This document shows positions 45,253 through 56,163 of a stretch of 64,000 bases of DNA, in pieces. Where the stretch lies: contig NZ_CP017080.1 of assembly GCF_001645685.2 (NCBI RefSeq), positions 3,029,051 through 3,093,050 of the forward strand, read 5' to 3'. Position 1 is the stretch's first letter; each line of letters starts with the position of its first letter. Below the pieces are notes generated by a model, which searched no databases, was not told the DNA's origin, and worked only from the letters and a program-made list of their open reading frames with translations. The position numbers and the translations under genes are program-made. Origin of the DNA: Peribacillus muralis (GTDB lineage: Bacteria; Bacillota; Bacilli; Bacillales; DSM-1321).

Positions 45253-45278
45253 AAAAAAGGGCATCCAAAAGGATACCC
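45253..45278 (-). terminator. Terminator of spoIVB
   Basis: GGGCATCC (45259-45266) and GGATACCC (45271-45278) pair with one wobble over a 4-base loop, followed leftward by TTTTTT. It starts 7 bases after the spoIVB stop. Confidence 0.85.
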
Positions 45279-45284
45279 GGCTCT

Positions 45285-46577
45285 TCAACTTGCCTTTTCG
45301 TAATTATCTTTGTCGTATATATTGATACCGGCTTCGTTTAACATCCACTCAATATGGACTCCATACCCACTTGTAGGATCATTAACAAATACATGGGTGA
45401 CTGCACCGATTAATTTCCCATTTTGTATGATGGGACTGCCGCTCATACCTTGAACGATCCCACCCGTTTTTTGGAGCAATTCTTTATCCGTCACTTTCAA
45501 AACCATTCCTTTGATAGCAGGAAACTTTTGAGGAATGGAACTGACGATTTCGACATCGAATTCTTCTACTTTGGAGCCATCTACCACCGTCAGGATTTTT
45601 GCTGGTCCTTCCTTTACCTCATGGGAAAGGGTGATGGGGAGTGCTTTGTCACTAATCCCATTTTTAAAATCTTGATTTAATTTTCCGAAGATCCCAAAAG
45701 GACTATTACGATTTATATTCCCTATTTTTTCTTTATTGGAAGAAAAGCGTGCCAATTTTTCTCCCGGATCTCCATTGCTTCCCTTTTCAATGGATGTGAC
45801 CGTCGATTGAACAATCTGTCCATCCTTTACAACAATCGGTTTTTTCGTGTCCATATCAGAAATAACATGTCCCAACGCCCCATATTTTTTTGAATCGGGG
45901 TGATAAAAAGTCATCGTTCCGATGCCAGCTGCTGAATCACGGATATATAAACCCAATTTGTATGTTCCTTCATTCTTATCCTTTAAAGGTAAAAGGGTAC
46001 TATGAAGCACTTCATTATCACGATTGATGACAAGTTTCAACGCTTCTCCCTTTTCACCTGCCTGCTGAACAAAAGGGGTAACATCCCCCATCTTCTTTAT
46101 CGTCTGACCATTGATTTCTGTAATAATATCACCGATTTCAATTTTCGCTTTTTCTCCTGGTGATTTTTTTCCCTGCGCAGTATCAATAAGATGATGACCT
46201 ACTACGAGCACCCCAAGAGTATTAAGTTTCACCCCGATGGATTGGCCTCCGGGCATGACTTTAAAGTCCTTTAACACCCTAATGTCGACCTTTTTGGCAG
46301 GCAATCCCGCTACATCAAGTAACACTTCATTCGTCCCCGGTTTCTCAGCACCAAGCGTAATAGAAGCTTGCTCATCATGAAGCGAAATCCCGTCACTGGA
46401 TCCAGAAGCTCTTGCAGAAACAGGCAATGATTTGGAAATACTATATTGACTTCCTTCAAATAGTACAAGATGATTTGGAATCAAAAAATATTCACGAGAT
46501 GGCTGGTATAACCCTAATGTTAATAGCGAAACAAGGAGAATTCCACCGATGATTCTTTTTATCCATATAAATTTCAC
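45285..46577 (-). CDS. spoIVB: SpoIVB serine protease (sigma-K checkpoint signal)
   Basis: The 430-residue protein has an N-terminal membrane anchor ([17 protein letters not shown]), a PDZ domain (about 110-190, with [19 protein letters not shown]) and a C-terminal S55 peptidase domain with Ser379 in [20 protein letters not shown]. Made in the forespore, it cleaves SpoIVFA across the intermembrane space to release sigma-K processing. I use GTG 46577, nine bases after GAGGAGA; a GTG three codons earlier touches that site. The neighbour recN is upstream as in B. subtilis. Confidence 0.93.
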   Translation of the reverse strand: MKFIWIKRIIGGILLVSLLTLGLYQPSREYFLIPNHLVLFEGSQYSISKSLPVSARASGSSDGISLHDEQASITLGAEKPGTNEVLLDVAGLPAKKVDIRVLKDFKVMPGGQSIGVKLNTLGVLVVGHHLIDTAQGKKSPGEKAKIEIGDIITEINGQTIKKMGDVTPFVQQAGEKGEALKLVINRDNEVLHSTLLPLKDKNEGTYKLGLYIRDSAAGIGTMTFYHPDSKKYGALGHVISDMDTKKPIVVKDGQIVQSTVTSIEKGSNGDPGEKLARFSSNKEKIGNINRNSPFGIFGKLNQDFKNGISDKALPITLSHEVKEGPAKILTVVDGSKVEEFDVEIVSSIPQKFPAIKGMVLKVTDKELLQKTGGIVQGMSGSPIIQNGKLIGAVTHVFVNDPTSGYGVHIEWMLNEAGINIYDKDNYEKAS

Positions 46578-46666
46578 TCCATTCACTCTCCTCGCTCTCT
46601 GAAACTTTATGGCTACACCTTTAATTTAGCCCTCATGACAATCATTTATAACAGGAGCAAAAAATA

Positions 46667-46696
46667 AAAGCTATCCGTTTTTGGATAGCTTTACAA
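46667..46696 (-). terminator. Terminator of recN
   Basis: AAAGCTATCC (46667-46676) pairs with GGATAGCTTT (46683-46692), loop 6. Reading leftward TATTTTTTGC follows. It separates recN from spoIVB. Confidence 0.82.
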
Positions 46697-46748
46697 TGAA
46701 TGCTTATGATGAAGTTGAAAAAATCTTCATAATCTTCTCACGACCCCA

Positions 46749-48464
46749 TCAAGAAGTGATTTTCAGCCTTTTGGCGAGCTGTATTAGCTCACTGGCATGC
46801 TGCTTCGTTAAATCGGTAATCTCGACTCCTGAAATCATCCTGCCAATTTCTTTTATTTTTTCGGTTTCTATCAGAGGCTTGACGGAGGTATTGGTGCGTC
46901 CTGCCCTGACATTTTTTGCAATGAATAAATGGGTATCCGCCATAGCCGCGACCTGCGGCAAATGGGAGATGCACAAAACTTGAGATCCCGTTGCCACTTT
47001 ATAAATCTTCTCGGCAATGGATTGGGCAACCCGCCCGCTGACACCTGTGTCCACTTCATCAAAAATGATGGAGGTAATGCCTTGATGCTTGGAAAAAATG
47101 CTTTTCAGCGCCAGCATGATCCGCGACAGCTCTCCGCCCGAGGCAATTTTGGAAAGTGGTTTTAACGGTTCGCCTGGATTCGTGGAAATATAAAATTCCA
47201 TGGAATCCAAACCGGACTGATTTATGCCTCTATCTGACAATTCATCGAACGTATATGCAGTTTGATGGAAATGAGGCTCGAAAATTGTTTTTTCCATGTA
47301 TAAATCTTTTAATTCCTGATGAATTTTTTTTGTAAGCTGCCGAGCGAATGCCTGCCTTAATTCTGACAGGTTCTTTGCTTCGACGATTAAATCGGCCTTA
47401 ATCGATTTCATTTCCTTTTCAAGCTTCGCTATGTGCGTTTCCCTGTTCAGGAGTTTTTCGACTTCCTCTTCGATGCCGGCACCATATTCGAGAATTTCCT
47501 CGATGGAACGACCGTATTTACGTTTCAATTGATTTATTTCGTTAAGGCGGCCCTCAATGAATTCGACACGCTCCGTATCATAATCCAAGGAATCCAATTG
47601 ATCTCGAATGTTAGACACGGCTTCTTCAAGCAGAAAGTAACTATTGGAGACGACCTCCGAGCTTGCTCTTAACCCCTCATCAAGGCCTGCCGCCTCTTCC
47701 ATGTTATTCATGGCTACCGATAGCCAATCGATTGCATGCTGTTCACCATTTAAGGCATTGTAGCTCGTTTGCAGCGCTTCATGAATTTTTTCGAAATTAT
47801 TAATTTTCTTCCGTTCTTCCATCAATTCTTCATCTTCTTGAAATTTCAAATCAGCTTTTTGGATTTCATCGAATTGAAATTGGATCAAGTCAAGGCGGTG
47901 GACCATTTGTTGCTCGTTTTGACTTAAATCATTCAATTGCTTCGAAGCGAATTCATAGCGTTTATATAGTTTTTGGTATTCCGTAAGCGCCGATGCGATT
48001 TTTTCACCGCCAAATTGGTCCAGCAGCGGCAGATGAAGCCTTTCGTCCATTAATTCCTGATGCTCATGCTGGCCATGGATATCAATCAATGTCCGTCCTA
48101 TCTCCCGTAAAATAGCGATCGTTACGAGTTTTCCATTAACTCGGCATACGCTTTTTCCACTGAGCGAAATGTCTCTTCTAAGAATGGCCATACCATCATT
48201 CATGTCCAGACCAAATTCTTCGGCCTTGGCAAAGACCGGATGTTTTTCATCATCGATTTGAAATAAACCTTCTATCTCCGCCTTTGACTCACCATGCCGA
48301 ATAAATTCCGAGGAACCGCGCCCCCCAACCAGAAGATGGACAGCATCTATAATAATTGATTTACCTGCCCCTGTTTCCCCGGTCAAGACAGTCAAGCCTT
48401 TCTCGAACGAAACGGAGAGGCTATCTATGATCGCAAAATTTCTTATCGATAGTTCTGTTAACAA
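46749..48464 (-). CDS. recN: DNA repair protein RecN
   Basis: The 571-residue SMC-like ATPase has Walker A TGETGAGKSIIIDA (about 29-42) at the N-terminus and two coiled-coil arms (about 150-360). The C-terminal signature and Walker B are SGGELSRIMLALKSIFS and SIIFDEVDTGVSGRVAQSI. RecN gathers broken DNA ends in early double-strand-break repair. The start is TTG 48464 about seven bases after GAGGTGA. It follows argR by 22 bases, so probably the same transcript. Confidence 0.95.
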   Translation of the reverse strand: MLTELSIRNFAIIDSLSVSFEKGLTVLTGETGAGKSIIIDAVHLLVGGRGSSEFIRHGESKAEIEGLFQIDDEKHPVFAKAEEFGLDMNDGMAILRRDISLSGKSVCRVNGKLVTIAILREIGRTLIDIHGQHEHQELMDERLHLPLLDQFGGEKIASALTEYQKLYKRYEFASKQLNDLSQNEQQMVHRLDLIQFQFDEIQKADLKFQEDEELMEERKKINNFEKIHEALQTSYNALNGEQHAIDWLSVAMNNMEEAAGLDEGLRASSEVVSNSYFLLEEAVSNIRDQLDSLDYDTERVEFIEGRLNEINQLKRKYGRSIEEILEYGAGIEEEVEKLLNRETHIAKLEKEMKSIKADLIVEAKNLSELRQAFARQLTKKIHQELKDLYMEKTIFEPHFHQTAYTFDELSDRGINQSGLDSMEFYISTNPGEPLKPLSKIASGGELSRIMLALKSIFSKHQGITSIIFDEVDTGVSGRVAQSIAEKIYKVATGSQVLCISHLPQVAAMADTHLFIAKNVRAGRTNTSVKPLIETEKIKEIGRMISGVEITDLTKQHASELIQLAKRLKITS

Positions 48465-48486
48465 ATGAGGTCACCTCACAAAAATA

Positions 48487-48936
48487 TTAGAGCATGTCCA
48501 AGAATTTACCGGAAATGATCTTTGCATCTTCCTCAGAGCGGCAAATAATTAAACACGTATCATCGCCGCCGATCGTCCCAAGTATTTCCTCCCAATTTAA
48601 ATTATCAATCAATGCACAGATCGCCTGGGCGTTTCCCGGAAGCATTTTCATGACGAGTAAATTGTTCGCTGCATCGATGCGTACAAATGCATCAACCAGG
48701 ATCCTCTTTAATTTTTGAAGCGGGTTGAAGCGTTGATCGGCAGGCAGGCTGTATTTATACCTTCCATCCGATAACGGAACCTTTACAAGATGGAGCTCCT
48801 TGATATCCCTCGACACTGTCGCCTGAGTCACGTTATATCCAGCTAATTTAAGCTCTTCAACTAGCTCATCTTGCGTTTCGATATCATTATTGGTGATAAT
48901 GTCCCTAATTTTTATATGTCGTTGTCCTTTATTCAT
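48487..48936 (-). CDS. argR: Arginine regulator ArgR/AhrC
   Basis: The 149-residue protein equals B. subtilis AhrC in length. The N-terminal winged helix ([20 protein letters not shown] ... [17 protein letters not shown]) binds ARG boxes. The C-terminal domain with [15 protein letters not shown] binds arginine and makes hexamers. It represses arginine synthesis and activates catabolism. The ATG at 48936 is preferred over an in-frame GTG four codons earlier for spacing from AAGAGGTG. Possible targets in this window include artPQR. Confidence 0.95.
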   Translation of the reverse strand: MNKGQRHIKIRDIITNNDIETQDELVEELKLAGYNVTQATVSRDIKELHLVKVPLSDGRYKYSLPADQRFNPLQKLKRILVDAFVRIDAANNLLVMKMLPGNAQAICALIDNLNWEEILGTIGGDDTCLIICRSEEDAKIISGKFLDML

Positions 48937-49163
48937 AAGTAGAAGCACCTCTTCTCAACTGTTGTTCATTAATGGTCATCGGTATCACTTCGTATCATAC
49001 GGCTTCGCAAACATCCCTATGTGCAAATAGGCCGCTTTTGCCGTCGTCATTATTAATGTTAGCGGATTTTTATGCAATTGTACAACTTTTTCTCTAAATG
49101 GCATGCGTGGCGCTTTCACTGTTTGTTGACAAATACTCCCCGATTCTTCCCCCATTTAAAGGT

Positions 49164-49202
49164 AAAAGGCTCCTTTTAGCCAACCATTCAGCCAAAGGAG
49201 CC
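49164..49202 (-). terminator. Terminator of the dxs-tlyA transcript
   Basis: GGCTCCTTT (49168-49176) pairs with AAAGGAGCC (49194-49202), loop 17. Leftward TTTTACC follows. It is 15 bases after the tlyA stop. The 49203-48937 neighbourhood otherwise holds only the argR upstream region. Confidence 0.75.
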
Positions 49203-49216
49203 ATTCAAAGTTCCAG

Positions 49217-50044
49217 CTATTCTTTTTTAAACTGGGCATGTGCTTCCACAACGATATCATCGACCGTTTTTGGCAGCTTGATCTCTCCATCCGCTTTGGA
49301 GCCTTGCCAAAATAAATGAAGCAGGAATTCAATATTTCCATCGCCGCCGGTAATCGGGGAGAAGGAGGCATCCAAAATATCGTAGCCTTCTTTTTTCGCA
49401 AAAGAAATGATTTTATCCAGCACCTGCTTATGGATTTTTGGATCACGAACGATTCCCTTTTTCCCCACTTGATCCTTTCCAGCTTCGAATTGCGGTTTCA
49501 CCAGGGCAACGACATCACTGTTAGGAACCAGCAAAGTCTTTAACACAGGTAAAATTAACGTGAGCGAGATGAAAGAAACGTCAATGCTTGCAAAGTTCGG
49601 CATCTCCCCATCAAGATCTGCCGGTGTAACGTAACGGAAGTTTGTCCGCTCCATTACTTTCACCCGCTCATCCTGCCTAAGCTTCCAAGCAAGTTGGTTA
49701 TAGCCGACATCAAGTGCATAAGACATTGTCGCACCATTTTGCAAGGCGCAGTCGGTGAACCCTCCAGTTGATGAGCCGATATCCAGGAGGATCTTCCCAT
49801 CCATTCGCAAGTCGAATTCGTTTAAGGCTTTCTCCAGTTTCAAACCGCCTCTCGAAACATAGGGCATCACTTTTCCTTTGATCGTAAATTCGAGATCGAC
49901 GGGCACCTTTTCCCCCGGTTTTTCGTACCTCTCCTCATTCGCGTAGACAAGACCGGCCATAACCATCCGTTTTGCTTTTTCACGTGTATCGGCCAAGCCC
50001 TGTTCCACTAGTAATACATCTACTCTTTCTTTCATTACTTTCAT
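49217..50044 (-). CDS. tlyA: TlyA-family rRNA 2'-O-methyltransferase / putative hemolysin
   Basis: The 275-residue protein has an S4 RNA-binding domain (1-65: ERVDVLLVEQGLADTREKAK) and an FtsJ-like methyltransferase domain with the SAM loop LLDIGSSTGGFTDCALQNGA (about 86-105), FASIDVSFISLTLILP and LVKPQFEAG (catalytic Lys). In mycobacteria TlyA methylates rRNA cytidines. The Bacillus homologue is YqxC, and the hemolysin label is historical. It begins 4 bases after the dxs stop, so it is in the dxs operon. Confidence 0.88.
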   Translation of the reverse strand: MKVMKERVDVLLVEQGLADTREKAKRMVMAGLVYANEERYEKPGEKVPVDLEFTIKGKVMPYVSRGGLKLEKALNEFDLRMDGKILLDIGSSTGGFTDCALQNGATMSYALDVGYNQLAWKLRQDERVKVMERTNFRYVTPADLDGEMPNFASIDVSFISLTLILPVLKTLLVPNSDVVALVKPQFEAGKDQVGKKGIVRDPKIHKQVLDKIISFAKKEGYDILDASFSPITGGDGNIEFLLHLFWQGSKADGEIKLPKTVDDIVVEAHAQFKKE

Positions 50045-50048
50045 ATTG

Positions 50049-51941
50049 TCAGGCCCTTTTTTCTTTTTTGGGTGTTATCATTTTTATCTTTTTAATGGCT
50101 GTTTCGGACGTCAAGCCGATTTCTTCAAGCAATTCATCGACACTGCCATGTTCAATGAAATAATCCGGGATGCCCATTCGATCGATGATGGCACCATAAA
50201 AGCCCTGATCATGAGCATATTCCAGTACTGAACTTCCAAATCCACCTTGTAGCACGGCTTCTTCTATTGTCAAGATCGGCATTTTTTCACCAAGGAGGCT
50301 GCTAAGCAGCTTCTCATCCAAAGGCTTAATGAACCTGGCATTGATCACCTTGACGGAATAATCCTCTTTCTCCAGTTGTTCTGCAGCTTCAAGAGCCATT
50401 GGAATCGTAGTGCCGAACGTCAAGATCGCAGCATCCGTTCCCTCTTTCAGGACTTCCCATGACCCGATTGGTATCTGTTTTAATTCGGAATCCATCGCAA
50501 TGCCCAAGCCGTTACCGCGCGGGAAGCGCATGGCGATCGGACCATCATCATAGCTTATGGCCGTATTGACCATATGCTGACCTTCGTTTTCATCCTTCGG
50601 CATCATCAATACCATATTCGGAACATGACGTAAGAAAGCGATATCGAAAACGCCTTGATGCGTTTCCCCATCGGAACCAACCAACCCGGCACGATCGATT
50701 CCTATGAATACGTTCAAATTCTGGCGGCAGATATCATGAACCACTTGGTCATAAGCTCTTTGGAGAAAGGTCGAATAAATAGCCAAAAATGGTTTCATGT
50801 TTTGGGTGGCCAATCCAGCTGCAAAAGTGGCAGCATGCTGCTCGGCAATCCCTACATCATAGAAACGCTCCGGGAATTCTTGAGCAAACCCTACCAATTT
50901 CGAACCGACCGGCATTGCAGGTGTAATGGCTACAATGCGTTCGTCTTCACGGGCAAGCCTGCTGACGGTATCGCTCACAAGGGCGCTCCATGCAGGACCT
51001 TTCGTAGGCGATTTGACGAAATCACCAGTATCGACCTTGTACGGGCCTGTCCCATGCCAATTACCTGTCGTGTCCAATTCGGCTGGGGAATAGCCCTTGC
51101 CTTTTTTCGTGATGACATGCAGCAGGACCGGCCCCTTCGTTTTCTTGGCGTATCTTAAATTCTCCAGCAATTCTTCATAATTATGGCCATCTACCGGGCC
51201 AAGGTATGTGAAGCCAAGCTCTTCGAAAAAGATTCCTGAAACCAATAAATACTTCATGCTATCCTTCAAGCGTTCAGCGGTAGCCGCAAGCTTCCCTCCG
51301 ACGGCAGGTATTTTTTTCAGCAGTAACTCCAATTCATCTTTTGCCCAATTATATTTGCCCGCCGTACGCAATCTTCCCAATATCGTGTGCAAGGCGCCAA
51401 CGTTAGGCGCAATCGACATTTCGTTATCATTAAGAATGACGATCATGTCCTTTTTTTCGTCACCGATATGATTCAAGGCTTCAAGTGCCATTCCACCTGT
51501 AAGGGCTCCGTCCCCGATTACGGGTAAAATGAAACTTTGTTCACCTTTTATATCACGGGCAGCTGCCATGCCCATTGCAGCCGAAAGGGAAGTTGAACTA
51601 TGCCCTGTTTCCCAAACATCATGGGGGCTTTCAATCATTTTCGGAAAGCCGCACAGCCCTTTGTATTTCTTTAAGGTATCGAACTCCCCGGCCCTGCCTG
51701 TCAGGATTTTGTGGACATATGATTGATGTCCGACATCCCACAAAATTTTATCATTCGGACTGTCGAACTCTTTATGCAAGGCAATGGTCAATTCAACGAC
51801 TCCTAAATTGGGACCGATATGCCCTCCTGTGACCGATAACTTTTCCACAAGGAATTTACGTATTTCCACACTTAACTCTTCTAATTCTTCATTATTCATC
51901 TTCTTCAAAAAAGAAGGGTCTTTTATAGATAGAAGATCCAA
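50049..51941 (-). CDS. dxs: 1-deoxy-D-xylulose-5-phosphate synthase
   Basis: The 630-residue thiamine enzyme starts the MEP isoprenoid pathway from pyruvate and glyceraldehyde 3-phosphate. Seen are [16 protein letters not shown] (His for catalysis), the ThDP motif [20 protein letters not shown] ... LNDNEMSI, and the acid-base Glu in [14 protein letters not shown]. The start is TTG 51941 ([15 protein letters not shown] matches the usual start). A terminator lies between it and ispA upstream, so dxs likely has its own promoter. Confidence 0.95.
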   Translation of the reverse strand: MDLLSIKDPSFLKKMNNEELEELSVEIRKFLVEKLSVTGGHIGPNLGVVELTIALHKEFDSPNDKILWDVGHQSYVHKILTGRAGEFDTLKKYKGLCGFPKMIESPHDVWETGHSSTSLSAAMGMAAARDIKGEQSFILPVIGDGALTGGMALEALNHIGDEKKDMIVILNDNEMSIAPNVGALHTILGRLRTAGKYNWAKDELELLLKKIPAVGGKLAATAERLKDSMKYLLVSGIFFEELGFTYLGPVDGHNYEELLENLRYAKKTKGPVLLHVITKKGKGYSPAELDTTGNWHGTGPYKVDTGDFVKSPTKGPAWSALVSDTVSRLAREDERIVAITPAMPVGSKLVGFAQEFPERFYDVGIAEQHAATFAAGLATQNMKPFLAIYSTFLQRAYDQVVHDICRQNLNVFIGIDRAGLVGSDGETHQGVFDIAFLRHVPNMVLMMPKDENEGQHMVNTAISYDDGPIAMRFPRGNGLGIAMDSELKQIPIGSWEVLKEGTDAAILTFGTTIPMALEAAEQLEKEDYSVKVINARFIKPLDEKLLSSLLGEKMPILTIEEAVLQGGFGSSVLEYAHDQGFYGAIIDRMGIPDYFIEHGSVDELLEEIGLTSETAIKKIKMITPKKEKRA

Positions 51942-52050
51942 ACAGGATCACTCACTTTCTGTCATTTTCGGTTGAAGGCAAAACAAAGCCTCTTATACGA
52001 AGGCTATATGGAAGACTTGACCGAAAAATTGGTTTTAAGTTTTAAGTTAA

Positions 52051-52086
52051 AAATAGCCGCCAACACCCAGGTGATTTCGGCGGCTT
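52051..52086 (-). terminator. Terminator between ispA and dxs
   Basis: GCCGCC (52056-52061) pairs with GGCGGC (52079-52084), loop 17 with inner pairs. Leftward TATTTTT follows. It lies about 110 bases after ispA. Confidence 0.7.
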
Positions 52087-52196
52087 AATATACCTATTTA
52101 TCACATTTTTCATTAAAAAAGCAAATATTGTATTTCGCATATTTTTGCACAATGAGTATACCATAAAACCTTAATTGATAACAAATTTAGCCACAA

Positions 52197-53090
52197 TCAA
52201 TGATCACGAGTAGCTATTAAATCGGTCAGCTCATTCAACAAACCGGTCTGCAGGGCCGTTTTTCCTAGGGAGGCATGGGCAAGTCCAATATGTTGGTCAA
52301 GCTTTTCCTTCGCCCCTTGTAGCGTAAGCAGTGAGGGATAGGTGCTTTTATGGTTTTCCTCATCACTGCCAACCGGCTTGCCGATCAATTCGACAGAGCC
52401 TTCAATATCCAGAATATCATCCCGAATTTGAAAAGCAAGTCCTAGGTGATAGCCGAAGTCACGCAAATGCTGAAGCTGTTCTTCATTCGCTCCTGATAAG
52501 ATGGCCCCCGAAAGGATGCTTGCCGTGAGAAGCTTGCCAGTTTTATGCTCATGGATATACTCCAATTCCTGAAGGCTCAACCGCTTATCTTCACCTTCCA
52601 TATCGGCGACTTGACCGCCAACCATTCCCTCTGCTCCGGCAGACTTGGCAATTTCGCTTACAAGGTCCAGTTTCATTTGGGCCGTCACCTCGGGATCGTT
52701 CATGCCAGAGACCAACTGAAAACTATATGTAAGCAAGGCATCACCGGCAAGGACGGCTACTGCCTCTCCGAAAACTTTATGGTTCGTCGGTTTTCCGCGG
52801 CGAAGATCATCATCATCCATCGCTGGAAGATCATCATGGATCAAGGAATATGTATGAATCATTTCAATCGCGGCAGCCGCCGGAATCCCGCACCTCAGGT
52901 TTTTGCCGAAAGCTTCCAACACCGCAAAAACCAATAAAGGACGTATTCTTTTTCCGCCTGCTTCAAGTGAGTAGGCCATCGCTTTTTTCACCACGGCGGG
53001 AGCTTCAAGCTTATTGACATATTCAATGATTTCCGTTTCGATTATTGCCTTATATTCTTTAGAAAAATGGTCGAAGGACGCCGTACCCAT
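52197..53090 (-). CDS. ispA: Farnesyl diphosphate synthase
   Basis: The 297-residue prenyltransferase makes farnesyl diphosphate from IPP and DMAPP. It has the first Asp-rich motif LIHDDLPAMDDDDLRRGKPT (about 85-104) and the second FQIRDDILDIEG. The residues before the first motif fit a C15 product. The ATG at 53090 (MGTASFDHF) follows GGAGGAA and starts one base after the xseB stop, so it is translationally coupled. It feeds quinones and undecaprenyl phosphate, and possibly the YisP-like protein. Confidence 0.93.
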   Translation of the reverse strand: MGTASFDHFSKEYKAIIETEIIEYVNKLEAPAVVKKAMAYSLEAGGKRIRPLLVFAVLEAFGKNLRCGIPAAAAIEMIHTYSLIHDDLPAMDDDDLRRGKPTNHKVFGEAVAVLAGDALLTYSFQLVSGMNDPEVTAQMKLDLVSEIAKSAGAEGMVGGQVADMEGEDKRLSLQELEYIHEHKTGKLLTASILSGAILSGANEEQLQHLRDFGYHLGLAFQIRDDILDIEGSVELIGKPVGSDEENHKSTYPSLLTLQGAKEKLDQHIGLAHASLGKTALQTGLLNELTDLIATRDH

Positions 53091-53091
53091 G

Positions 53092-53325
53092 TTATTCTTC
53101 CTCCTGTACAGTAAAGTTTTCAAGTTCCCCGTCTTCACGTAAAATTTGCGTCAGCTGATCTTCCACTGCTTTAAGCTTGGAATGACACAGTCTGGATAAA
53201 TCCATCCCTTGTTTATATATGGAGATGGCTTCTTCCAAGGGCACATCTCCCTCCTCCAATTGCTCCACGATTTTCTCGAGATTCTCCATTGCCTCTTCGA
53301 ATGTAGCTTCCTGTTTTTTTGTCAT
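53092..53325 (-). CDS. xseB: Exodeoxyribonuclease VII small subunit
   Basis: The 77-residue helical protein has the family core [32 protein letters not shown] and an acidic tail. Several copies wrap the large subunit XseA and are needed for activity. The ATG at 53325 overlaps the xseA stop (ATGA), and the stop is one base before ispA. Confidence 0.95.
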   Translation of the reverse strand: MTKKQEATFEEAMENLEKIVEQLEEGDVPLEEAISIYKQGMDLSRLCHSKLKAVEDQLTQILREDGELENFTVQEEE

Positions 53326-54677
53326 GGTTCAATTCGCTCCTTTATATCTTTAATTTCACACTCAAGAATGCCATCCTTTATGGAAACGGCTATCTGTTCC
53401 CCAATGGATACCTGCTGCGTGGTCTTCACGAGCGTCTCATCTCCAGCAAAAACCAATCCATATCCCCGTTCCATGATTTTCAATGGGCTGAGGGCAGATA
53501 ACGTGGCAGTAGTATGAACGAACTGCTGCGACTTTTGGCGAAAGATCGCTTCCATCGCCCTCCGCAATATCTTTTCATGCTGTTGCAGTGCTTCCTTAGC
53601 ATTGTTCACTGCTTGTTCAGGATGCTGTTTCTTTAGAATATCGTTCAATTGATTTAGCTCGTCCCTCTTTTTCAAAAAGTACCGCGTACTTGTCTTAAAG
53701 AGCCTGTCCTTCGTCCTGTCAAGCTGTTCAAGCTTCTGTTCATACATTTTATGCGGATAACGGAAAGCATAGGATCTTTCCAGCCTCGTCAATTTGGTGC
53801 GTTCAAAATTCACCGCCTCACGAATCGAGCGGGTCAAGCGGTTCTTGCGGTTCATCAGGCGCTCCAGTATTTCATTCAAATGCGGGACCGCTAGCTCTGC
53901 CGCCCCGGTTGGTGTCGGAGCACGCATATCAGCGACAAAATCGGCAATCGTAAAATCGGTTTCGTGCCCGACAGCAGAAATGATCGGGATATCGGAATCA
54001 TAGATCGATTCAGCCACTATTTCTTCATTAAAGGCCCATAACTCCTCGATCGACCCACCGCCCCTTCCGACTATAAGCACATCGCTCTCCGCCCTTGCGT
54101 TGGCCATCGAAATCGCCTTGGCAATCGATTTAGCCGCATTGTTCCCTTGGACAAGCGCCGGGTAAACGATGATCTTCGCAATAGGATACCGCCGCTTGAT
54201 GGTTGTCAGGATATCTCGTAATGCAGCACCGGTCGGAGAGGTTATCACACCTACCGATTTTGGATACTGTGGAATCCCTTTCTTATGTTCGGCCAAAAAC
54301 AAGCCTGCCGCCTCCAGCTTTTTCTTCAGCTGCTCATAAGCCAGATACAAATCCCCCACACCGTCCGGGGCCATGCTTTTCACATATAGCTGATACTGTC
54401 CGCTCGCTTCATATAATGAAATATCACCCTTAACGAGTACCTTCATTCCATTTTCGGGCATGAATTTCATCCCTTTGGAATTTGCGGCAAACATGACGGA
54501 AAGGAGGCGGGCCTTCTCGTCTTTGAGCGTGAAATACATATGTCCGCTCGTATGCTGTTTAAAATTCGAAATTTCACCTTTTATGTATACATTCTGTAAA
54601 TGGGGATCGGCATCAAATTTCCTTTTAATGTACTTCGTTAATGCCGACACGCTTAAATATTGCTGCTGGTTACTCAT
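53322..54677 (-). CDS. xseA: Exodeoxyribonuclease VII large subunit
   Basis: The 451-residue nuclease has an N-terminal OB fold ([19 protein letters not shown], about 28-46) that binds single-stranded DNA. The catalytic core has [20 protein letters not shown] and [20 protein letters not shown], with [20 protein letters not shown]-terminal coiled-coil arm binds XseB. It degrades single-stranded DNA from both ends. ATG 54677 follows AAGGAGA. It heads the xseA-xseB-ispA set. Confidence 0.95.
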   Translation of the reverse strand: MSNQQQYLSVSALTKYIKRKFDADPHLQNVYIKGEISNFKQHTSGHMYFTLKDEKARLLSVMFAANSKGMKFMPENGMKVLVKGDISLYEASGQYQLYVKSMAPDGVGDLYLAYEQLKKKLEAAGLFLAEHKKGIPQYPKSVGVITSPTGAALRDILTTIKRRYPIAKIIVYPALVQGNNAAKSIAKAISMANARAESDVLIVGRGGGSIEELWAFNEEIVAESIYDSDIPIISAVGHETDFTIADFVADMRAPTPTGAAELAVPHLNEILERLMNRKNRLTRSIREAVNFERTKLTRLERSYAFRYPHKMYEQKLEQLDRTKDRLFKTSTRYFLKKRDELNQLNDILKKQHPEQAVNNAKEALQQHEKILRRAMEAIFRQKSQQFVHTTATLSALSPLKIMERGYGLVFAGDETLVKTTQQVSIGEQIAVSIKDGILECEIKDIKERIEP

Positions 54678-54765
54678 ATCATGTCTCCTTCCGACAAAAA
54701 TCGGATATAAAGAAAGCTCATCTATAGGTTACACGTAACGCTCGAATAAAATCTATCAATGAAAA

Positions 54766-54806
54766 AAAGCGGTCTCCCGTTATTATAAAACAAGAGGTCC
54801 GCTTCT
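54766..54806 (-). terminator. Terminator between folD and xseA
   Basis: AAGCGG-CTC (54767-54776) pairs with GAG-CCGCTT (about 54794-54803) with a small internal loop. Leftward a run of seven T follows. It lies about 25 bases after folD. Confidence 0.75.
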
Positions 54807-54827
54807 TTAAATGATTTAACGCTTTTT

Positions 54828-55703
54828 TCAGCTTTTTTGTGCTGATTTTCTCTGTTCAAGGGCTTTTTGAGCAGATTTCACCGTATTCTTCATAAGCATG
54901 GTAATTGTCATGGGACCGACGCCTTTAGGAACGGGGGTAATGTATGACGCCTTATTTTTCACTTCATCAAACGCCACATCACCGCAGAGCTTTCCTTCAT
55001 CATTCCTGTTCATCCCGACATCAATGACGACCGCACCTTCTTTAATATGGTCACTCGTGATTGTATCCCTCTTACCGACAGCTGCCACGACCACATCAGC
55101 TTGCTTAGTGAAATACGCAAGATCCTTTGTCTTTGAATGACAGTAAGTAACGGTTGCGTTTGCATTTAAAAACAATTGTCCGGCCGGTTTTCCGACGATA
55201 TTGCTTCTTCCGACAATGACCACATGCTTCCCTTCGACATCATAGCCGATATGCTCAAGCATCACCATGATCCCATAAGGCGTACAAGGCAAGAAAGCAT
55301 CCTGACCAGTCATCATACGACCAATGTTAATCGGGTGGAACCCATCAACATCCTTCTCGGGGGAAATCGCCTCGATGATCGCCTTTTCAGAGATATGTCC
55401 TGGCAATGGGAGTTGTACCAATATGCCATGAATGCTTTCATCCTGGTTCAATTCATCAATGCTCTGAATTAATTCCTCCTGAGTCAGATTTGCAGGTTTT
55501 TTGATCAATACAGAATGCATGCCCAAGTCCTTACACGCTTTTTCCTTATTGCGTACATAGGTTTGTGAGGCTTGGTTGTCACCGACGAGAATTACAGCCA
55601 GCCCCGGGATAAAATGTTTTTCGCTTAATTGTTGAACTTCCTTGCTGATTTCCTGTCTAACTGCCTCTGCAATTTCTTTACCATTAATGATTTGAGCTGA
55701 CAT
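54828..55703 (-). CDS. folD: Methylenetetrahydrofolate dehydrogenase / cyclohydrolase
   Basis: The 291-residue bifunctional enzyme interconverts methylene-, methenyl- and formyl-tetrahydrofolate. Seen are the active-site YVRNKEKACKDLGM (Tyr and catalytic Lys), ILVQLPLPGHI, the family signature PCTPYGIMVMLEHIGYD and NADP-binding VIVGRSNIVGKPAGQLFL, then PVPKGVGPMTITMLMKNT. The ATG at 55703 has GGGAGGAA upstream. It is downstream of nusB by 67 bases. Confidence 0.96.
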   Translation of the reverse strand: MSAQIINGKEIAEAVRQEISKEVQQLSEKHFIPGLAVILVGDNQASQTYVRNKEKACKDLGMHSVLIKKPANLTQEELIQSIDELNQDESIHGILVQLPLPGHISEKAIIEAISPEKDVDGFHPINIGRMMTGQDAFLPCTPYGIMVMLEHIGYDVEGKHVVIVGRSNIVGKPAGQLFLNANATVTYCHSKTKDLAYFTKQADVVVAAVGKRDTITSDHIKEGAVVIDVGMNRNDEGKLCGDVAFDEVKNKASYITPVPKGVGPMTITMLMKNTVKSAQKALEQRKSAQKS

Positions 55704-55770
55704 GTGTATATTCCTCCCAAGTTGATTTTGCTAAAGAAATTGCTGGGAGATTCATGGCTAGACTGCAGCC

Positions 55771-56163
55771 TTAGCTGTCGCTTTTCACCTTCACTTTGGA
55801 TAAAACGGCATTTACAAAGCTGCTGGATTGATCATCACCGAATTTCTTAGCAATTTCAATAGCTTCATTCATTGCGACACTTACAGGAACATCTTCACTG
55901 TGAACCATTTCATAAATCGCGATTCGCAGTAAATTCCGATCAATGTTCGCCAATCTTTCCAACGTCCAATTCTCTAAATTGTCCCTGATCATTCCATCAA
56001 GCTGTTCTCGATTTTCCGTAATCCCCTTGACCAATTTCTTGAAATATTCATCAGTAGGAGCGCCATTCAATACGCTTTCCATTGCTTCTTCTGCATTCGA
56101 CTTGGCAATATCTATCTGATATAGTGCTTGAAGGGATTTTTCACGGGCTACTCTTCTTTTCAT
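55771..56163 (-). CDS. nusB: Transcription antitermination factor NusB
   Basis: The 130-residue all-helical RNA-binding protein starts MKRRVAREKSLQALYQIDIA and ends DDQSSSFVNAVLSKV, both conserved. With NusE (S10) it binds boxA RNA in rRNA operons. The ATG at 56163 follows AAAGGAG, and a perfect TATAAT on the minus strand (56188-56193) lies about 25 bases upstream, so transcription probably starts here. Confidence 0.95.
   Translation of the reverse strand: MKRRVAREKSLQALYQIDIAKSNAEEAMESVLNGAPTDEYFKKLVKGITENREQLDGMIRDNLENWTLERLANIDRNLLRIAIYEMVHSEDVPVSVAMNEAIEIAKKFGDDQSSSFVNAVLSKVKVKSDS

Noticed and set aside
50655..51158. 167-codon open frame antisense to dxs
   Set aside because: It lies inside dxs, whose ThDP and active-site motifs are intact on the minus strand.
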